A DNA stretch of 43,495 nucleotides from an uncultured Alphaproteobacteria bacterium (lineage in GTDB: Bacteria; Pseudomonadota; Alphaproteobacteria; Rs-D84): positions 1 to 43,495 of the forward strand of contig CALXXV010000002.1 in assembly GCA_944392775.1 (NCBI GenBank). The letters run 5' to 3'. This document shows, piece by piece, positions 23,912 through 33,100 of this stretch. The translations under genes and the position numbers were made by a program. Each line of letters opens with the position of its first letter. The stretch's first letter is position 1. The notes beneath the pieces were generated by a model that saw only the letters and a program-made list of their open reading frames with translations, ran no database searches and had not been told where the DNA came from.

Positions 23912-24481
23912 ATGCCAAGTAAAAAATTAGATTTTAAGACAGGTCAATATGTGGTTTATCCAACCCAAGGGGTAGGAAAGCTAGTTAAGGTTGAAGAACA
24001 AACTGTCGCGGGTCAGAAAGTAAAGATGCTTGTTATAGAATTTGAACGTAATCATATGACGTTACGTGTACCAATTGAACGGGCTGAAATTTCTGGCCTA
24101 AGACCTTTGACATCTATAAAAAAAATGAATGAAGCAATAGCGTCTGCAAAAGGTAAGGCAGGTGCAAAACGTATGATATGGGCACGCCGTGCGGCACAGT
24201 ATGAAGAAAATATAAATTCTGGCGACCCTATGAAATTAGCTGAAGTGGTTAGAGATCTGCAACGTAGAACTGCTGCAGATACAATGACTTTTTCTGCTCG
24301 TCAGTTATATTTGCGTGCATTAGAAAGAATGGCACAGGAGTTTGCAGTACTACATAAAATAGATTTAGATGAAGCATCGGATAAGATAGAAGATATTTTA
24401 GGGATTCCTAAAGAAATAGATTTAAATGCTGCAGAAATTGAAGATGATGAAGACGAAGATGTAGATGATGAAGAATCTTAA
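23912..24481 (+). CDS. CarD/CdnL-family transcriptional regulator
   Basis: CarD-type proteins bind the RNA polymerase beta subunit and stabilise open complexes, especially at rRNA and other housekeeping promoters. The 189-aa product has the N-terminal RNA-polymerase-interacting Tudor-like domain (FKTGQYVVYPTQGVGKLVKV, residues about 6-65) and the helical DNA-binding domain (MIWARRAAQYEENI...FSARQLYLRALERMAQE). A strongly acidic tail (EIEDDEDEDVDDEES) ends it. Its own promoter has an extended -10 and no -35, the kind of promoter CarD proteins are known to help. It is convergent with lptB over a shared terminator. Confidence 0.95.
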   Translation: MPSKKLDFKTGQYVVYPTQGVGKLVKVEEQTVAGQKVKMLVIEFERNHMTLRVPIERAEISGLRPLTSIKKMNEAIASAKGKAGAKRMIWARRAAQYEENINSGDPMKLAEVVRDLQRRTAADTMTFSARQLYLRALERMAQEFAVLHKIDLDEASDKIEDILGIPKEIDLNAAEIEDDEDEDVDDEES

Positions 24482-24510
24482 AAAACGCCTATTTTTAATA
24501 GGCGTTTTTT
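24480..24510 (+). terminator. Bidirectional terminator between carD and lptB
   Basis: Stem AAAAAACGCCTAT/ATAGGCGTTTTTT with T tracts on both strands. It overlaps the last codon of lptB. Confidence 0.85.
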
Positions 24511-25237
24511 ACATAACAAAATCTTCCCCAAGATATACTTTTTTTACCATCTCGTCTTTTACTATCTCTTTTGTCGTTCCGTGTTTTAGAATTTTACCGT
24601 CATGCAAAACGTAACTTCTGTCTGTGATACCGAGCGTTTCGCGAACGTTGTGGTCTGTTATTATAACGCCAAGACCGCGATTTTTTAATTGTGATACAAG
24701 ACTGCGTATTTCGTTTACAGCAATAGGGTCAATACCTGCAAAGGGTTCGTCTAATAAAATAAATTTTGGATCATTTGCTAAGGCACGAGCAATTTCAACA
24801 CGTCTACGTTCACCGCCAGAAAGTGCTGTTGCGGGGCTTCTTCTTAGATTGGATATAGAAAATTCTTCTAAAAGTGCATCCAATTTTTGGCGACGTTTTT
24901 TTCTGCTTGGTTCAACAACTTCTAATATTGCCATAATATTTTGCTCTACCGTTAAACCACGAAATACGCTGTTTTCTTGTGGAAGATAACCAATGTGTAA
25001 TCTTGCCCTTTGATAAAACGGCAGATGTGTTATGTCTTGGGAATTTAAAAATATTTGACCGCCAGTTGCACTTAGTTGTCCCGTTATACAATAAAAAGCA
25101 GTGGTTTTTCCTGCACCGTTTGGTCCTAATAAGCCAACCGATTCGCCTTGACGTGCTTCTAATGATATGTCTTTTATTACCATACGTTTCCCGTATGATT
25201 TTGATAGGTGTTGAATGCTTAATACAGATTGTTTCAT
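24509..25237 (-). CDS. lptB: LPS export ABC ATPase LptB
   Basis: LptB is the cytosolic ATPase of the LptB2FGC complex that pulls lipopolysaccharide from the inner membrane towards the cell surface. The 242-aa protein has Walker A GPNGAGKTT, the Q-loop in GYLPQENSVFRGLTVEQN (a typical LptB string), signature LSGGERRR, Walker B FILLDEPFAGID and the switch His in IITDHNVRE. It overlaps lptC by four bases (ATGA), so the two are translationally coupled. This implies the organism builds an LPS or lipooligosaccharide outer leaflet. Confidence 0.95.
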   Translation of the reverse strand: MKQSVLSIQHLSKSYGKRMVIKDISLEARQGESVGLLGPNGAGKTTAFYCITGQLSATGGQIFLNSQDITHLPFYQRARLHIGYLPQENSVFRGLTVEQNIMAILEVVEPSRKKRRQKLDALLEEFSISNLRRSPATALSGGERRRVEIARALANDPKFILLDEPFAGIDPIAVNEIRSLVSQLKNRGLGVIITDHNVRETLGITDRSYVLHDGKILKHGTTKEIVKDEMVKKVYLGEDFVM

Positions 25238-25713
25238 AATTTTATCACCAATTCATTTGTTCTTACTTTGTCACCGTTACTTGAATCTATTTTTACATTT
25301 CCAAGTAATGTTATAGTTTTCTTTTTCCTATTATATTGACCGCTTGACGCTGAAATGTTATCCGTTATTTTTTCACCGTTTGATAACCGATTTACCATAC
25401 CAGAAACGCTTTCTAAAAAGATTATATTTGGGGTATCGTATTCTTGTCGTGCGCTTGCCGCTTTTATTTTAAAGGGCTCGCCGTTTGTGTCGGTTCCGGC
25501 AAATGCAGCCCCAGACATTTTGAACTGATTACTTACTATGTCTGTCATGTTTATTGCAGATATAGGAGTCCATAGTAGTTGTTTCGTAAATAAAGATCCT
25601 GCTATTAGTGCTGCAACCATGACGAGTCCCCAACCCGTAAAGAAAAACTGCCATAAACGTTTCCATCTGCGGTGTTTCATAAATATTATAAAATTACGAT
25701 TATTTCGTTGCAT
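25234..25713 (-). CDS. lptC: LPS export protein LptC
   Basis: LptC is the bitopic inner-membrane partner that passes LPS to LptA. The 159-aa product has a basic N-terminus, one transmembrane helix (about residues 24-43, FFTGWGLVMVAALIAGSLF) and a beta-jellyroll domain with GEKITDNISASSGQYNRKKK and LLGNVKIDSSNG, the OstA/LptC pattern. In many proteobacteria lptA lies between lptC and lptB; here it is absent and the two genes overlap directly. The start is uncertain: the ATGs at 25713 and 25680 both lack a strong ribosome-binding site. Confidence 0.85.
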   Translation of the reverse strand: MQRNNRNFIIFMKHRRWKRLWQFFFTGWGLVMVAALIAGSLFTKQLLWTPISAINMTDIVSNQFKMSGAAFAGTDTNGEPFKIKAASARQEYDTPNIIFLESVSGMVNRLSNGEKITDNISASSGQYNRKKKTITLLGNVKIDSSNGDKVRTNELVIKL

Positions 25714-25776
25714 GACTTTAGTTTAGCGCGCGTTAAAGAAAAATGCAATTTTTATATTTATTCGTATTTTTTTTTA

Positions 25777-25785
25777 TGCTATAAT
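25777..25785 (+). promoter_or_regulatory. Extended -10 of the gene at 25800
   Basis: TGC then TATAAT (25780-25785). The leader would be about 8 nt with AAGAGAG before the ATG. Confidence 0.5.
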
Positions 25786-25799
25786 GTTTGGCAAGAGAG

Positions 25800-26618
25800 A
25801 TGAAAAAAATATTACCAATTTTTATAGTTTCTATTGCTTTTATAGGCCAAAGTTTATCTTCGGCTTTTGCTATTACAATAAAAAAAGCGGCGCCGGTTGC
25901 TACGCAAGAATCGTCTGCTACGTTGTCTACATCTAGTTTAGTGCCAACTGTGCTAGGTTTAATCGGTGGTATTCAAGAATTGAACGCTAAGCAAAAAGAA
26001 TTAACAAGTGAATGTATACCAACAAATCAGGAAATTAATTTCGTAAATGAGCTTGTTAAAGAGTGGGCTAAAACCGGGTCTATGAGCGCGGAAGAGGTAA
26101 AAACAAGACTGCGGCGTGAGCCTTGTCCTGTCGCTGATCGTGGTTATGAAAATTCTGTTGTCGTGGTTGAGGCTACGGGAACAGGAACGGTGTGTTACGA
26201 TTTCTTTTCTGGTAGTGGAAACACAGGTATGGTATGGGAAAACTACCCAAAAGTAGGTATTGCTACATTTTGTCCAGATGGAACATCTAATTGCTCGACA
26301 AGCGAAAAAAAGACAGTGTCGGATATATATGATATTTTCAATTTGATCGATTTTAGTGAAGCAGATTATACTTCTGCATCAGAAGTTACTATGGCGGGAA
26401 AACTTATGGCAAAAGTTGAAAGTTGTTCCAATGCAAAATTAAGTGCGAAAAAGCGTGCTATGTGGAGTGAGTTTTTAATAGGAACTATCGGTAATATGGG
26501 GCAGTCTACAAATACAGGAACAATAATGGAACAAGTTGGTAGTGTTGCAGGTAGTGGTGGCGTTGGGGCTCTGTCTTCTTCATTGGGGGCAATTGCTACG
26601 AAGTTTATAGGAAATTAA
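25800..26618 (+). CDS. Exported protein of unknown function
   Basis: The 272-aa protein has a signal peptide (SSAFA|ITIKK near residue 25). The mature region has a Ser/Thr/Ala linker, a helical part containing TSECIPTNQEINFVNELVKE, paired cysteines (SECIP, REPCP, TVCYD, ATFCPDGTSNC and VESCS), and a Gly/Ser-rich C-terminal tail, GSVAGSGGVGALSSSLGA, that could be membrane-active or flexible. I see no catalytic motif. The ATG at 25800 is chosen because AAGAGAG precedes it; an in-frame TTG at 25788 falls at the predicted transcript start. It may function with the OmpA-family lipoprotein that follows. Confidence 0.78.
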   Translation: MKKILPIFIVSIAFIGQSLSSAFAITIKKAAPVATQESSATLSTSSLVPTVLGLIGGIQELNAKQKELTSECIPTNQEINFVNELVKEWAKTGSMSAEEVKTRLRREPCPVADRGYENSVVVVEATGTGTVCYDFFSGSGNTGMVWENYPKVGIATFCPDGTSNCSTSEKKTVSDIYDIFNLIDFSEADYTSASEVTMAGKLMAKVESCSNAKLSAKKRAMWSEFLIGTIGNMGQSTNTGTIMEQVGSVAGSGGVGALSSSLGAIATKFIGN

Positions 26619-26716
26619 TGTTTTTTTAGTTATTTATATTTTTAGTTTTGTAAAATTGTCTTTACTCATATTGTCAAATTTTATATAATAATAAGGACTA
26701 TAAAAAGGGATTCTTT

Positions 26717-28270
26717 ATGAAAAATAATTCTTTGATCTCATTTCCTATGATTATGAGTGTTTTGACTTCTGTTGTGATTCTGTGCGGATGCGCAGGAACA
26801 GATTCAAAAACGGAATATGTTCCCATTGCAACGCCTACTGTTGATTATGTTGAAAGTCTGGATGTTTATTCTGCTCCACATAAAGATTCTTTTTTAAATC
26901 AATTGGCAATGAATTATCGTTCTTATGCCATTTATAATGCTCGTACTAGTGGATATTCGGAAATGGGCGAGCTTTTCGCACAAAAAGCGGTTGCCGCGTT
27001 TTCTGGGGAATTACCTTTCCCAGAAAGCCTTGATAATTGGCCTGTAGAAACAGAAGAAGAGGCTTTTGAATTATATACGGCATATAATGAATTGTTGGAT
27101 CAATTAAAAAATGATGCAAGTGTTACAAATCCTGAATTAGCAGCAGAGGCTCAAGCAAAGTTTGATTGTTGGTTGTCTGCTTCTGCTAGCGGACAAACGG
27201 CAACTGCAAAAGAATGTAAAAGTAGATTTCAAAAAACTATGACGGCATTAAAAGATTGTAATAATGGAAAGATTGTAAAAACAAATGTTTCTAAAGCCAC
27301 AATTGAAAGCGAAAGCGTTTCTGAAGATGTGCAGGTCTTTGTAGAACAAAATGCTGCTAGCGGTGTTGAAACGCAAACTTATTATCCTGATACACGCAAC
27401 TTGGCACAAATGCGCTCTGCAAGCAAGGCAAGAGAGGGGGTTATCATTGTAAATAATGTAAATGTACCAGAACATTTAATAAATCCTGTACCGGTTCAGC
27501 CATTGGTGTTTAATCAAAATATTTATGGTGGGGATAAAACGGTAACAGATAGTAATAATGATAACAGTGTTAGAGAGTGTGTAAAAGAAGGTGATGTAAA
27601 TTGTTCGGAAATAATAGAATCGTCCGGCGATAATGCTGGAACTAGTTATGCGCAAGATCAAATCCCTATGGTAAGTGAGGAGTTGGTTACTAGGGAAGAA
27701 TTTATAAATATGATGATGGCTATGCGTGCAGAACTTGCTGCAATAAACGCAAGACTAGATCAAATACAAGCAAATGCGGATGCCGATAAGACGATTATAA
27801 AAGTTCAACAAATTCCTTTGGAGCCAAAACAGCATGTAATGGAAGAGGTTTTTGAAATCAGATTTGATTTTGATAAAGCTACTATTAAACCAGAATATGA
27901 AGATTTGATAAAGCAGCTTGCTATGGCTACACAAAATAACAAAAATATAAAAGTTTCTGTTGTCGGTCATACAGATACTATGGGATCTTCAGATTATAAT
28001 TATGCTTTAGGTGGACGTAGGGCAGACGCTGTTCAGAAAATGTTAATAAAATATGGAATTCCTGCAAGTCAGATCGTTGCTGTATCTGCAGGGGAAGAGG
28101 GATTAGCTGTTCAGACGCCTGATGGCGTTGCTAATGCGGCTAACCGTCGCGTACGAGTTGTGAAAGAGGTACATTATAAAGAACCTGCAAAACCATCTCC
28201 TATTGTTGTGGAAGAATATTCTGTAGAAGAAGAAAGCGGGGTTTGTGGTATGTACGGTTGTGAATTATAA
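26717..28270 (+). CDS. OmpA-family lipoprotein
   Basis: The 517-aa protein has a lipobox LCGC (Cys25). An N-terminal helical domain (about 45-180; MNYRSYAIYNARTSGYSEMG, FAQKAVAAF) resembles that of other alphaproteobacterial OmpA-like lipoproteins. A long low-complexity linker and a short coiled coil (REEFINMMMAMRAELAAINA, about residues 320-350) follow. The C-terminal OmpA/Pal peptidoglycan-binding domain (about 380-485) holds IRFDFDKATIKP, VVGHTDTMGSSDYNYALGGRR and NAANRRVRVV. It probably ties the outer membrane to the wall. A short tail with two cysteines (GVCGMYGCEL) is unusual. AAAAAGGGA lies upstream. Confidence 0.93.
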   Translation: MKNNSLISFPMIMSVLTSVVILCGCAGTDSKTEYVPIATPTVDYVESLDVYSAPHKDSFLNQLAMNYRSYAIYNARTSGYSEMGELFAQKAVAAFSGELPFPESLDNWPVETEEEAFELYTAYNELLDQLKNDASVTNPELAAEAQAKFDCWLSASASGQTATAKECKSRFQKTMTALKDCNNGKIVKTNVSKATIESESVSEDVQVFVEQNAASGVETQTYYPDTRNLAQMRSASKAREGVIIVNNVNVPEHLINPVPVQPLVFNQNIYGGDKTVTDSNNDNSVRECVKEGDVNCSEIIESSGDNAGTSYAQDQIPMVSEELVTREEFINMMMAMRAELAAINARLDQIQANADADKTIIKVQQIPLEPKQHVMEEVFEIRFDFDKATIKPEYEDLIKQLAMATQNNKNIKVSVVGHTDTMGSSDYNYALGGRRADAVQKMLIKYGIPASQIVAVSAGEEGLAVQTPDGVANAANRRVRVVKEVHYKEPAKPSPIVVEEYSVEEESGVCGMYGCEL

Positions 28271-28291
28271 TAGTTTTGATTTATATAATGC

Positions 28292-28320
28292 TTGACAAAA
28301 AACATTTATTAGTATATGTT
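28292..28320 (+). promoter_or_regulatory. Promoter of the 47-aa gene
   Basis: TTGACA (28292-28297), a 17-nt spacer and TATGTT (28315-28320). Confidence 0.6.
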
Positions 28321-28359
28321 TGTGTTGTCAGAGAGGTGTTTTTAAAAGGGGTATAGAAT

Positions 28360-28503
28360 ATGGTTGATAATGTTAAAAAAACACGCGCTGAAAGGTATGG
28401 TAAGGGTATAGAAAATGTTGTAAACGTTGTTTCTGAGCTTAGTAAGCGTGGGGTCGTTATGCAAAATCCTCTTTCTAATCTTTCTAAAGATATACAAAAA
28501 TAA
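28360..28503 (+). CDS. Small protein, 47 aa
   Basis: This short gene has every expected part: a near-consensus promoter at 28292, AAAAGGGG 9 nt before the ATG, 47 codons (MVDNVKKTRAERYGKGIENV, then a hydrophobic/charged helix and a tail ending LSKDIQK) and a strong terminator at 28531. The product is basic, without a signal peptide or membrane segment, and is predicted to be mostly helical. I recognise no family. It could also be a short leader peptide or an RNA of about 230 nt, but codon structure and spacing favour a protein. Confidence 0.65.
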   Translation: MVDNVKKTRAERYGKGIENVVNVVSELSKRGVVMQNPLSNLSKDIQK

Positions 28504-28530
28504 TGGTAAAATTTATTTTTATATTTATAA

Positions 28531-28558
28531 AACAGGGGATTTTTTCCCTGTTTTTTTT
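28531..28558 (+). terminator. Terminator, probably bidirectional
   Basis: Stem AACAGGGGA/TCCCTGTT with T tracts on both sides. It ends the 47-aa gene and, on the other strand, the membrane protein at 28557-28763. Confidence 0.8.
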
Positions 28559-28763
28559 ATTTCTTTGTACCCCAGAATAGTGCCCATAACCATCCAATAC
28601 CGGTCCAACCTAGTATCCAGCTGGCAATTCGTACCAGTATCATATCCTGTTTGTTTTTTGATGTTTGGCGTGCGATCCATGCCGGAGCTAAAATAACAAA
28701 AATAAGTATCGCTGTGGCAATTAGATATTTTATTAATAATAAAAAATTTATATTTGTATTCAT
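28557..28763 (-). CDS. Superinfection-immunity-like small membrane protein
   Basis: The 68-aa protein has two membrane segments: residues about 8-31 (LLIKYLIATAILIFVILAPA) and about 43-64. The second ends with the family signature ILGWTGIGWLWALFW, close to the LGWTxIGWxxAL motif of the T4 Imm-like superinfection immunity family. Such proteins block phage DNA entry in T4; chromosomal copies are common and mostly untested. It lies 44 bp downstream of eno on the same strand, so it may be read from the eno transcript. No promoter of its own was found. Confidence 0.78.
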   Translation of the reverse strand: MNTNINFLLLIKYLIATAILIFVILAPAWIARQTSKNKQDMILVRIASWILGWTGIGWLWALFWGTKK

Positions 28764-28771
28764 TTTTATCT

Positions 28772-28809
28772 TGGGTGAGATTGTTTTTTATATCCCACCC
28801 ATTTTTTTT
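28772..28809 (+). terminator. Stem-loop between eno and the small membrane gene
   Basis: TGGGTGAGA pairs imperfectly with TCCCACCCA, followed by T8 only in the + direction. On the minus strand, the direction of eno, there is no T tract, so it should not fully stop eno transcription. Confidence 0.35.
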
Positions 28810-30070
28810 ATATACCATATTTTGCTGAACTGCCAAGTTCTTCTTCTATACGTAGTAGTTGGTTATATTTTGCCATTCTATCGGTACGAGACATTGAACC
28901 TGTTTTTATTTGTCCAGCATTTGTTGCAACTGCTAAATCTGCAATGGTTGTATCTTCGGTTTCGCCACTGCGATGTGAAATTATTACACCATATTTAGCA
29001 GCTTGGGCCATCTTTATGGCTTGCAACGTTTCTGTTAAACTACCTATTTGATTTACTTTTATCAATATAGCGTTTGCTATGCCAGTGTCAATTCCTTTTT
29101 TTAAACGTTCGGGGTTTGTGACGAATAGGTCGTCTCCAACAAGTTGGCATTTATTACCAATTTTTTCTGTCAGTTTTTTCCAACCGTCCCAATCTTCTTC
29201 TGCTAAAGGGTCTTCAATTGATATGATTGGGTATTCTGAAATTAATTTTTCATAAAAGCTTATCATTTCATCAGAAGTTAAAGATTGACCTTCAAATAAA
29301 TATTTGCCTTCTTTGAAAAATTCGGAAGATGCTACATCTAATCCAATTGATATTTCAGATCCTGGGGTATATCCAGAAGATTTTATGGCTGCTATAATTG
29401 TATCTAATGCTTCTGAGCAAGAATGAAAATTAGGGGCAAAACCACCTTCATCGCCAACATTTGTCGAATTACCAGAATTTTTTAATATCTTTTTTAGGCT
29501 GTGAAATACCTCTGACCCCATTTTTATAGCGCTTTCTTCACTTTTTGCGCCATTAGGGATTATCATGAATTCTTGGGCGTCTAAACCGTTGTCCGCATGG
29601 GCACCGCCATTTATGATATTCATCATAGGACGCGGTAAAACAACAGGATTGTCATTCCCGTATATTGAGGCAATATATTTATATAAGGGGATGTTTTTTT
29701 GATTTGCAACGGCATGTGCTGCAGCAAGAGAAACTGCTAATATAGCATTTGCACCAAGTTTTTCTTTGTTTGGTGTCCCGTCTAGTTTTAGCATTTTTTC
29801 ATCTAGTTCTGTTTGTTGTGATGCATCAGTATCAATTATTTCTGGGGCGATAATTTCGTTTACATTTTTTACTGCTTTTTGTACCCCTTTACCCATATAA
29901 TCGGCGCCACCATCTCTTAGTTCTAGTGCTTCGAAAGATCCTGTTGACGCACCTGATGGAACTGCTGCGCGTCCTAATGCGCCACCAGATAATATAATGT
30001 CGCATTCTATTGTTGGGTTCCCACGACTGTCCATTATTTGGCGTGCGTGAACTTTTTTTATTGTGTACAT
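28808..30070 (-). CDS. eno: Enolase
   Basis: Enolase interconverts 2-phosphoglycerate and phosphoenolpyruvate in glycolysis. The 420-aa protein has the family motifs [34 protein letters not shown] and [17 protein letters not shown], the catalytic Glu region [11 protein letters not shown], metal ligands in [14 protein letters not shown] and VGDDLFVTN, the catalytic Lys in [14 protein letters not shown], and [23 protein letters not shown] lies 7 nt upstream of the ATG. Together with nifJ it supplies the lower glycolytic route to acetyl-CoA. Confidence 0.98.
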   Translation of the reverse strand: MYTIKKVHARQIMDSRGNPTIECDIILSGGALGRAAVPSGASTGSFEALELRDGGADYMGKGVQKAVKNVNEIIAPEIIDTDASQQTELDEKMLKLDGTPNKEKLGANAILAVSLAAAHAVANQKNIPLYKYIASIYGNDNPVVLPRPMMNIINGGAHADNGLDAQEFMIIPNGAKSEESAIKMGSEVFHSLKKILKNSGNSTNVGDEGGFAPNFHSCSEALDTIIAAIKSSGYTPGSEISIGLDVASSEFFKEGKYLFEGQSLTSDEMISFYEKLISEYPIISIEDPLAEEDWDGWKKLTEKIGNKCQLVGDDLFVTNPERLKKGIDTGIANAILIKVNQIGSLTETLQAIKMAQAAKYGVIISHRSGETEDTTIADLAVATNAGQIKTGSMSRTDRMAKYNQLLRIEEELGSSAKYGI

Positions 30071-30180
30071 TTTTTTCTCCTTATTCCTAAAAATGTTTTT
30101 ATTTAATATAGTTCTGTCTTGTCTTATTTGACGAATTGTGTCATAATATATAATAAAAAAGATTAGAAGAAAATAAAATT

Positions 30181-33100
30181 ATGAAGGAAAGTTTATTTTT
30201 TTGTGCTTTATCCGTTTTTCCTATTGCAGCTAATGCAGCGACTGCGATAATTCCTTCGAATAACTTCGGCTACGATGCGGGTAGTACAGGGTTAAATGTA
30301 AACGAAATGTATATAGGGTATCCTATACCGTCGCCAACCGTGGACGATAATTTTTATGCCGGTCCAACAATTGATGCTGAAAATTTTACTATATATTCAG
30401 AAGCGCCTGTAATTGTACAAGATTTATTATCAATAGCTTCGAATTATTCTTTAACCATAACTGTTGATCAGCAATCAGGAACTTCGTCCCCTATAGATAT
30501 GACATTTAATTATATAGAGGCTTTGGGGGCTTTGACTCTTTCTAATGCGGCAAGTATAAATATAAATGGTTCTGTTGATGTTGCAGATGATTTAACTATA
30601 AATGCCGAGAATATGACTTCGGGTACGATAAATTCCACAGGTGGAAATACAAATATTTCTATATCAGGTGCTTTAGATTTAAATCAATTTACGAATAAAA
30701 GTGACGGTAGTGTAAGTATTAAAGCCGGCAGTTTTTCTTCTGCTGATGGAATTCAGAATATGACTGGTGGTGGGAACGTTTCTATTTTACTTGGGGGAAA
30801 CCTTTCTTCTTCTGGAAATATAGAAAATTCCGGAAGTTCGATGGAAATAGGTAGGCTGGCGCAAGGTGATGTAGTGAATATTAGCTTAACTAATGGCGCT
30901 ACAATGAAAAACGATTCGAATTCCGGGACAATTACTATAAATGCAGATAGTTTGAATATAAGTGGTGGTGCTTCAAATGCCGCGTCTTTTATAAATAGTG
31001 GTAATCTATATGTTACGATATCTGGTGAAACAAATTTAGCTTATGGTTTTGATCTTAGTAATATGCAAAATGAAAATGTTTTTCATTTAGATACGGGAAC
31101 TTTGGTTTTAGGGGGGGCAAATGACGATGTTTGGACGCAAATTTCAGCGAATAATTTAAATGATTTCTTTCTTGCGGTACGTCAAGGAGAACTTAATTTA
31201 AACAATGTTATAAATGGTGAAAATAATTCAAATGCAAATATGAATATTATTGCAGAAACAATTGCTGCAAGTTCTGTAACCAATAATGGAGATTCTTTGA
31301 CTTTAAATGCTACTACTGATACAGAAGGTGAAGGAATAAATATTAGTTCGGTTGTTAGTAATACAAACGGATTAATGGACATTATATCTAATTCAGATTT
31401 AACAATTGGTAGTGTTGGTAATGTGGGTGGGGTATCTAATAGTGGTACTATGAATTTGCAGGCGGATACTATAAATATAACTAGTATTTCAAATAATAAT
31501 GGTACATTGAATGTTTTGGCGCCTACTAGTGCAGATGGTATAATAACTGTAAATGGAAATGTTACTAATTTTGGTGGTACCTTATCAATAGAGGCAAAAG
31601 ATATTTCGATACTTGGGGTTATGACAAATGCGTCGGGTACAACAAATATTACAGGATCTGATACTGCTGGTAGTGATTTGGTTATAAATGCTATATCTGT
31701 AAGTGGGGGGACTTTAAATTTAAATTCTTTGATCGGTGGTATAACCGTAAATAATAGTTTAAGCGTTTCTGGTGGAAGTTTAAATGTTGGAGAATCAATA
31801 ACTTCATTAACGGTTGTTAACAATTCAATTTCAATAGATGGAAACGTAACTTTTAGTAATGATGCGGCAATAGGTGACGGTAATGTAAATGTTTTTGCCG
31901 ATAATACACAAGGTTTTACAATGACGGCAGAAAACGGTGCTATAACAATTGGCGGTAGTATCTCTGTTTCTGATATATCTGTTGCGCGTAATGGAACTTT
32001 TGTTGCGGATACAATATTGGTTTCTCAGGACGTTTCTTCTTCTGGAATGGGAAAGCTTACTTTTGGTAATGATGCTTCGCAACAAATAACTGTTTCTGGT
32101 AATGTTAGTGCAAATAATGGCGGAACAATAGAATTTTTTACAGATGATATAAATGTAGGTGCTTTGACAGGAAATGGAAATTTCATTGTTCATGGCAGTC
32201 AAATAACTGCTGACAATGGCGGAATAGATATTGATAATGGAATATGGTTTGATGGTACTTCTCCGAAAATAGGAATGGTTGTAAATGGAACCGATGAATT
32301 AACTTTAAAAACAGATAATAATGCGATTGAAATTGCTGGGGGCATTTCAATATCAAATGGGAATACTTTGAACTTAGATTCTGCTACAAGTACACTTGTT
32401 TCCGGAATTGTAAATAATTTTGGTGTGTTGAATGTCGATTCGGATACAGGTGTTACTGTTTATAATAGTTTGACTAATAATGGAACGCTTGTTATCAATG
32501 GGCAGAGTATAACGTTAGCAGATGTTACTAATAAGGCTTCTGCTAGTTTTGCTTCTTCTGGAAATATTGTTTTAGAAGATGTTTCTAATAGTAGTGATCT
32601 AGATATTTCTGGGGCCGAAATTTCTGCTGGGGTATTTTCTACTTTAAGAGGAACAACTGACATTAATGCATCTACTTCTTTTTCTGCTGATTTTCTAAAC
32701 GTAAATGATGGCGGAATTATAAATATAAATACAGAAGATATTGTTATATCTAACTCGGTTCATTTGGTTGGCAGTATGGTTCAGGGGGGGGGCACTGGTG
32801 CATTAAACTTAATAGGAAATAATTTCACTCTTTCTGCCGAAAGTTTATCTGTTATTGGTGATGTTTCTTTACTTGGCGGAACTGCTGATTATGTTATAAA
32901 CAATCAAATAAATATTACTGGTGATGTAGATGTTGTTGCTGGGGCTGTGGCTAATATAAATGCTAATAACTTTGTTGCCCAGAATTTTAATAATGCAGGG
33001 AACGTGGTTTTGAATTCAATGAATGGTATTTCGCTAGGAACTGTTTCTAATAACGGTAGTTTGGTTTTTAATTCTGGCATGGATGCAATAACTGTTGATT

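Noticed and set aside
28525-28836. 103-aa minus-strand frame overlapping the Imm-like gene and the end of eno
   Set aside because: It runs through the stem-loop and the terminator, and the alternative 68-aa frame has a recognised family motif.
31182-31823. 213-aa open frame on the minus strand inside the autotransporter
   Set aside because: It is a shadow of repetitive coding sequence: Pro/Ile/Val-rich translation, no ribosome-binding site, no homology recognised.
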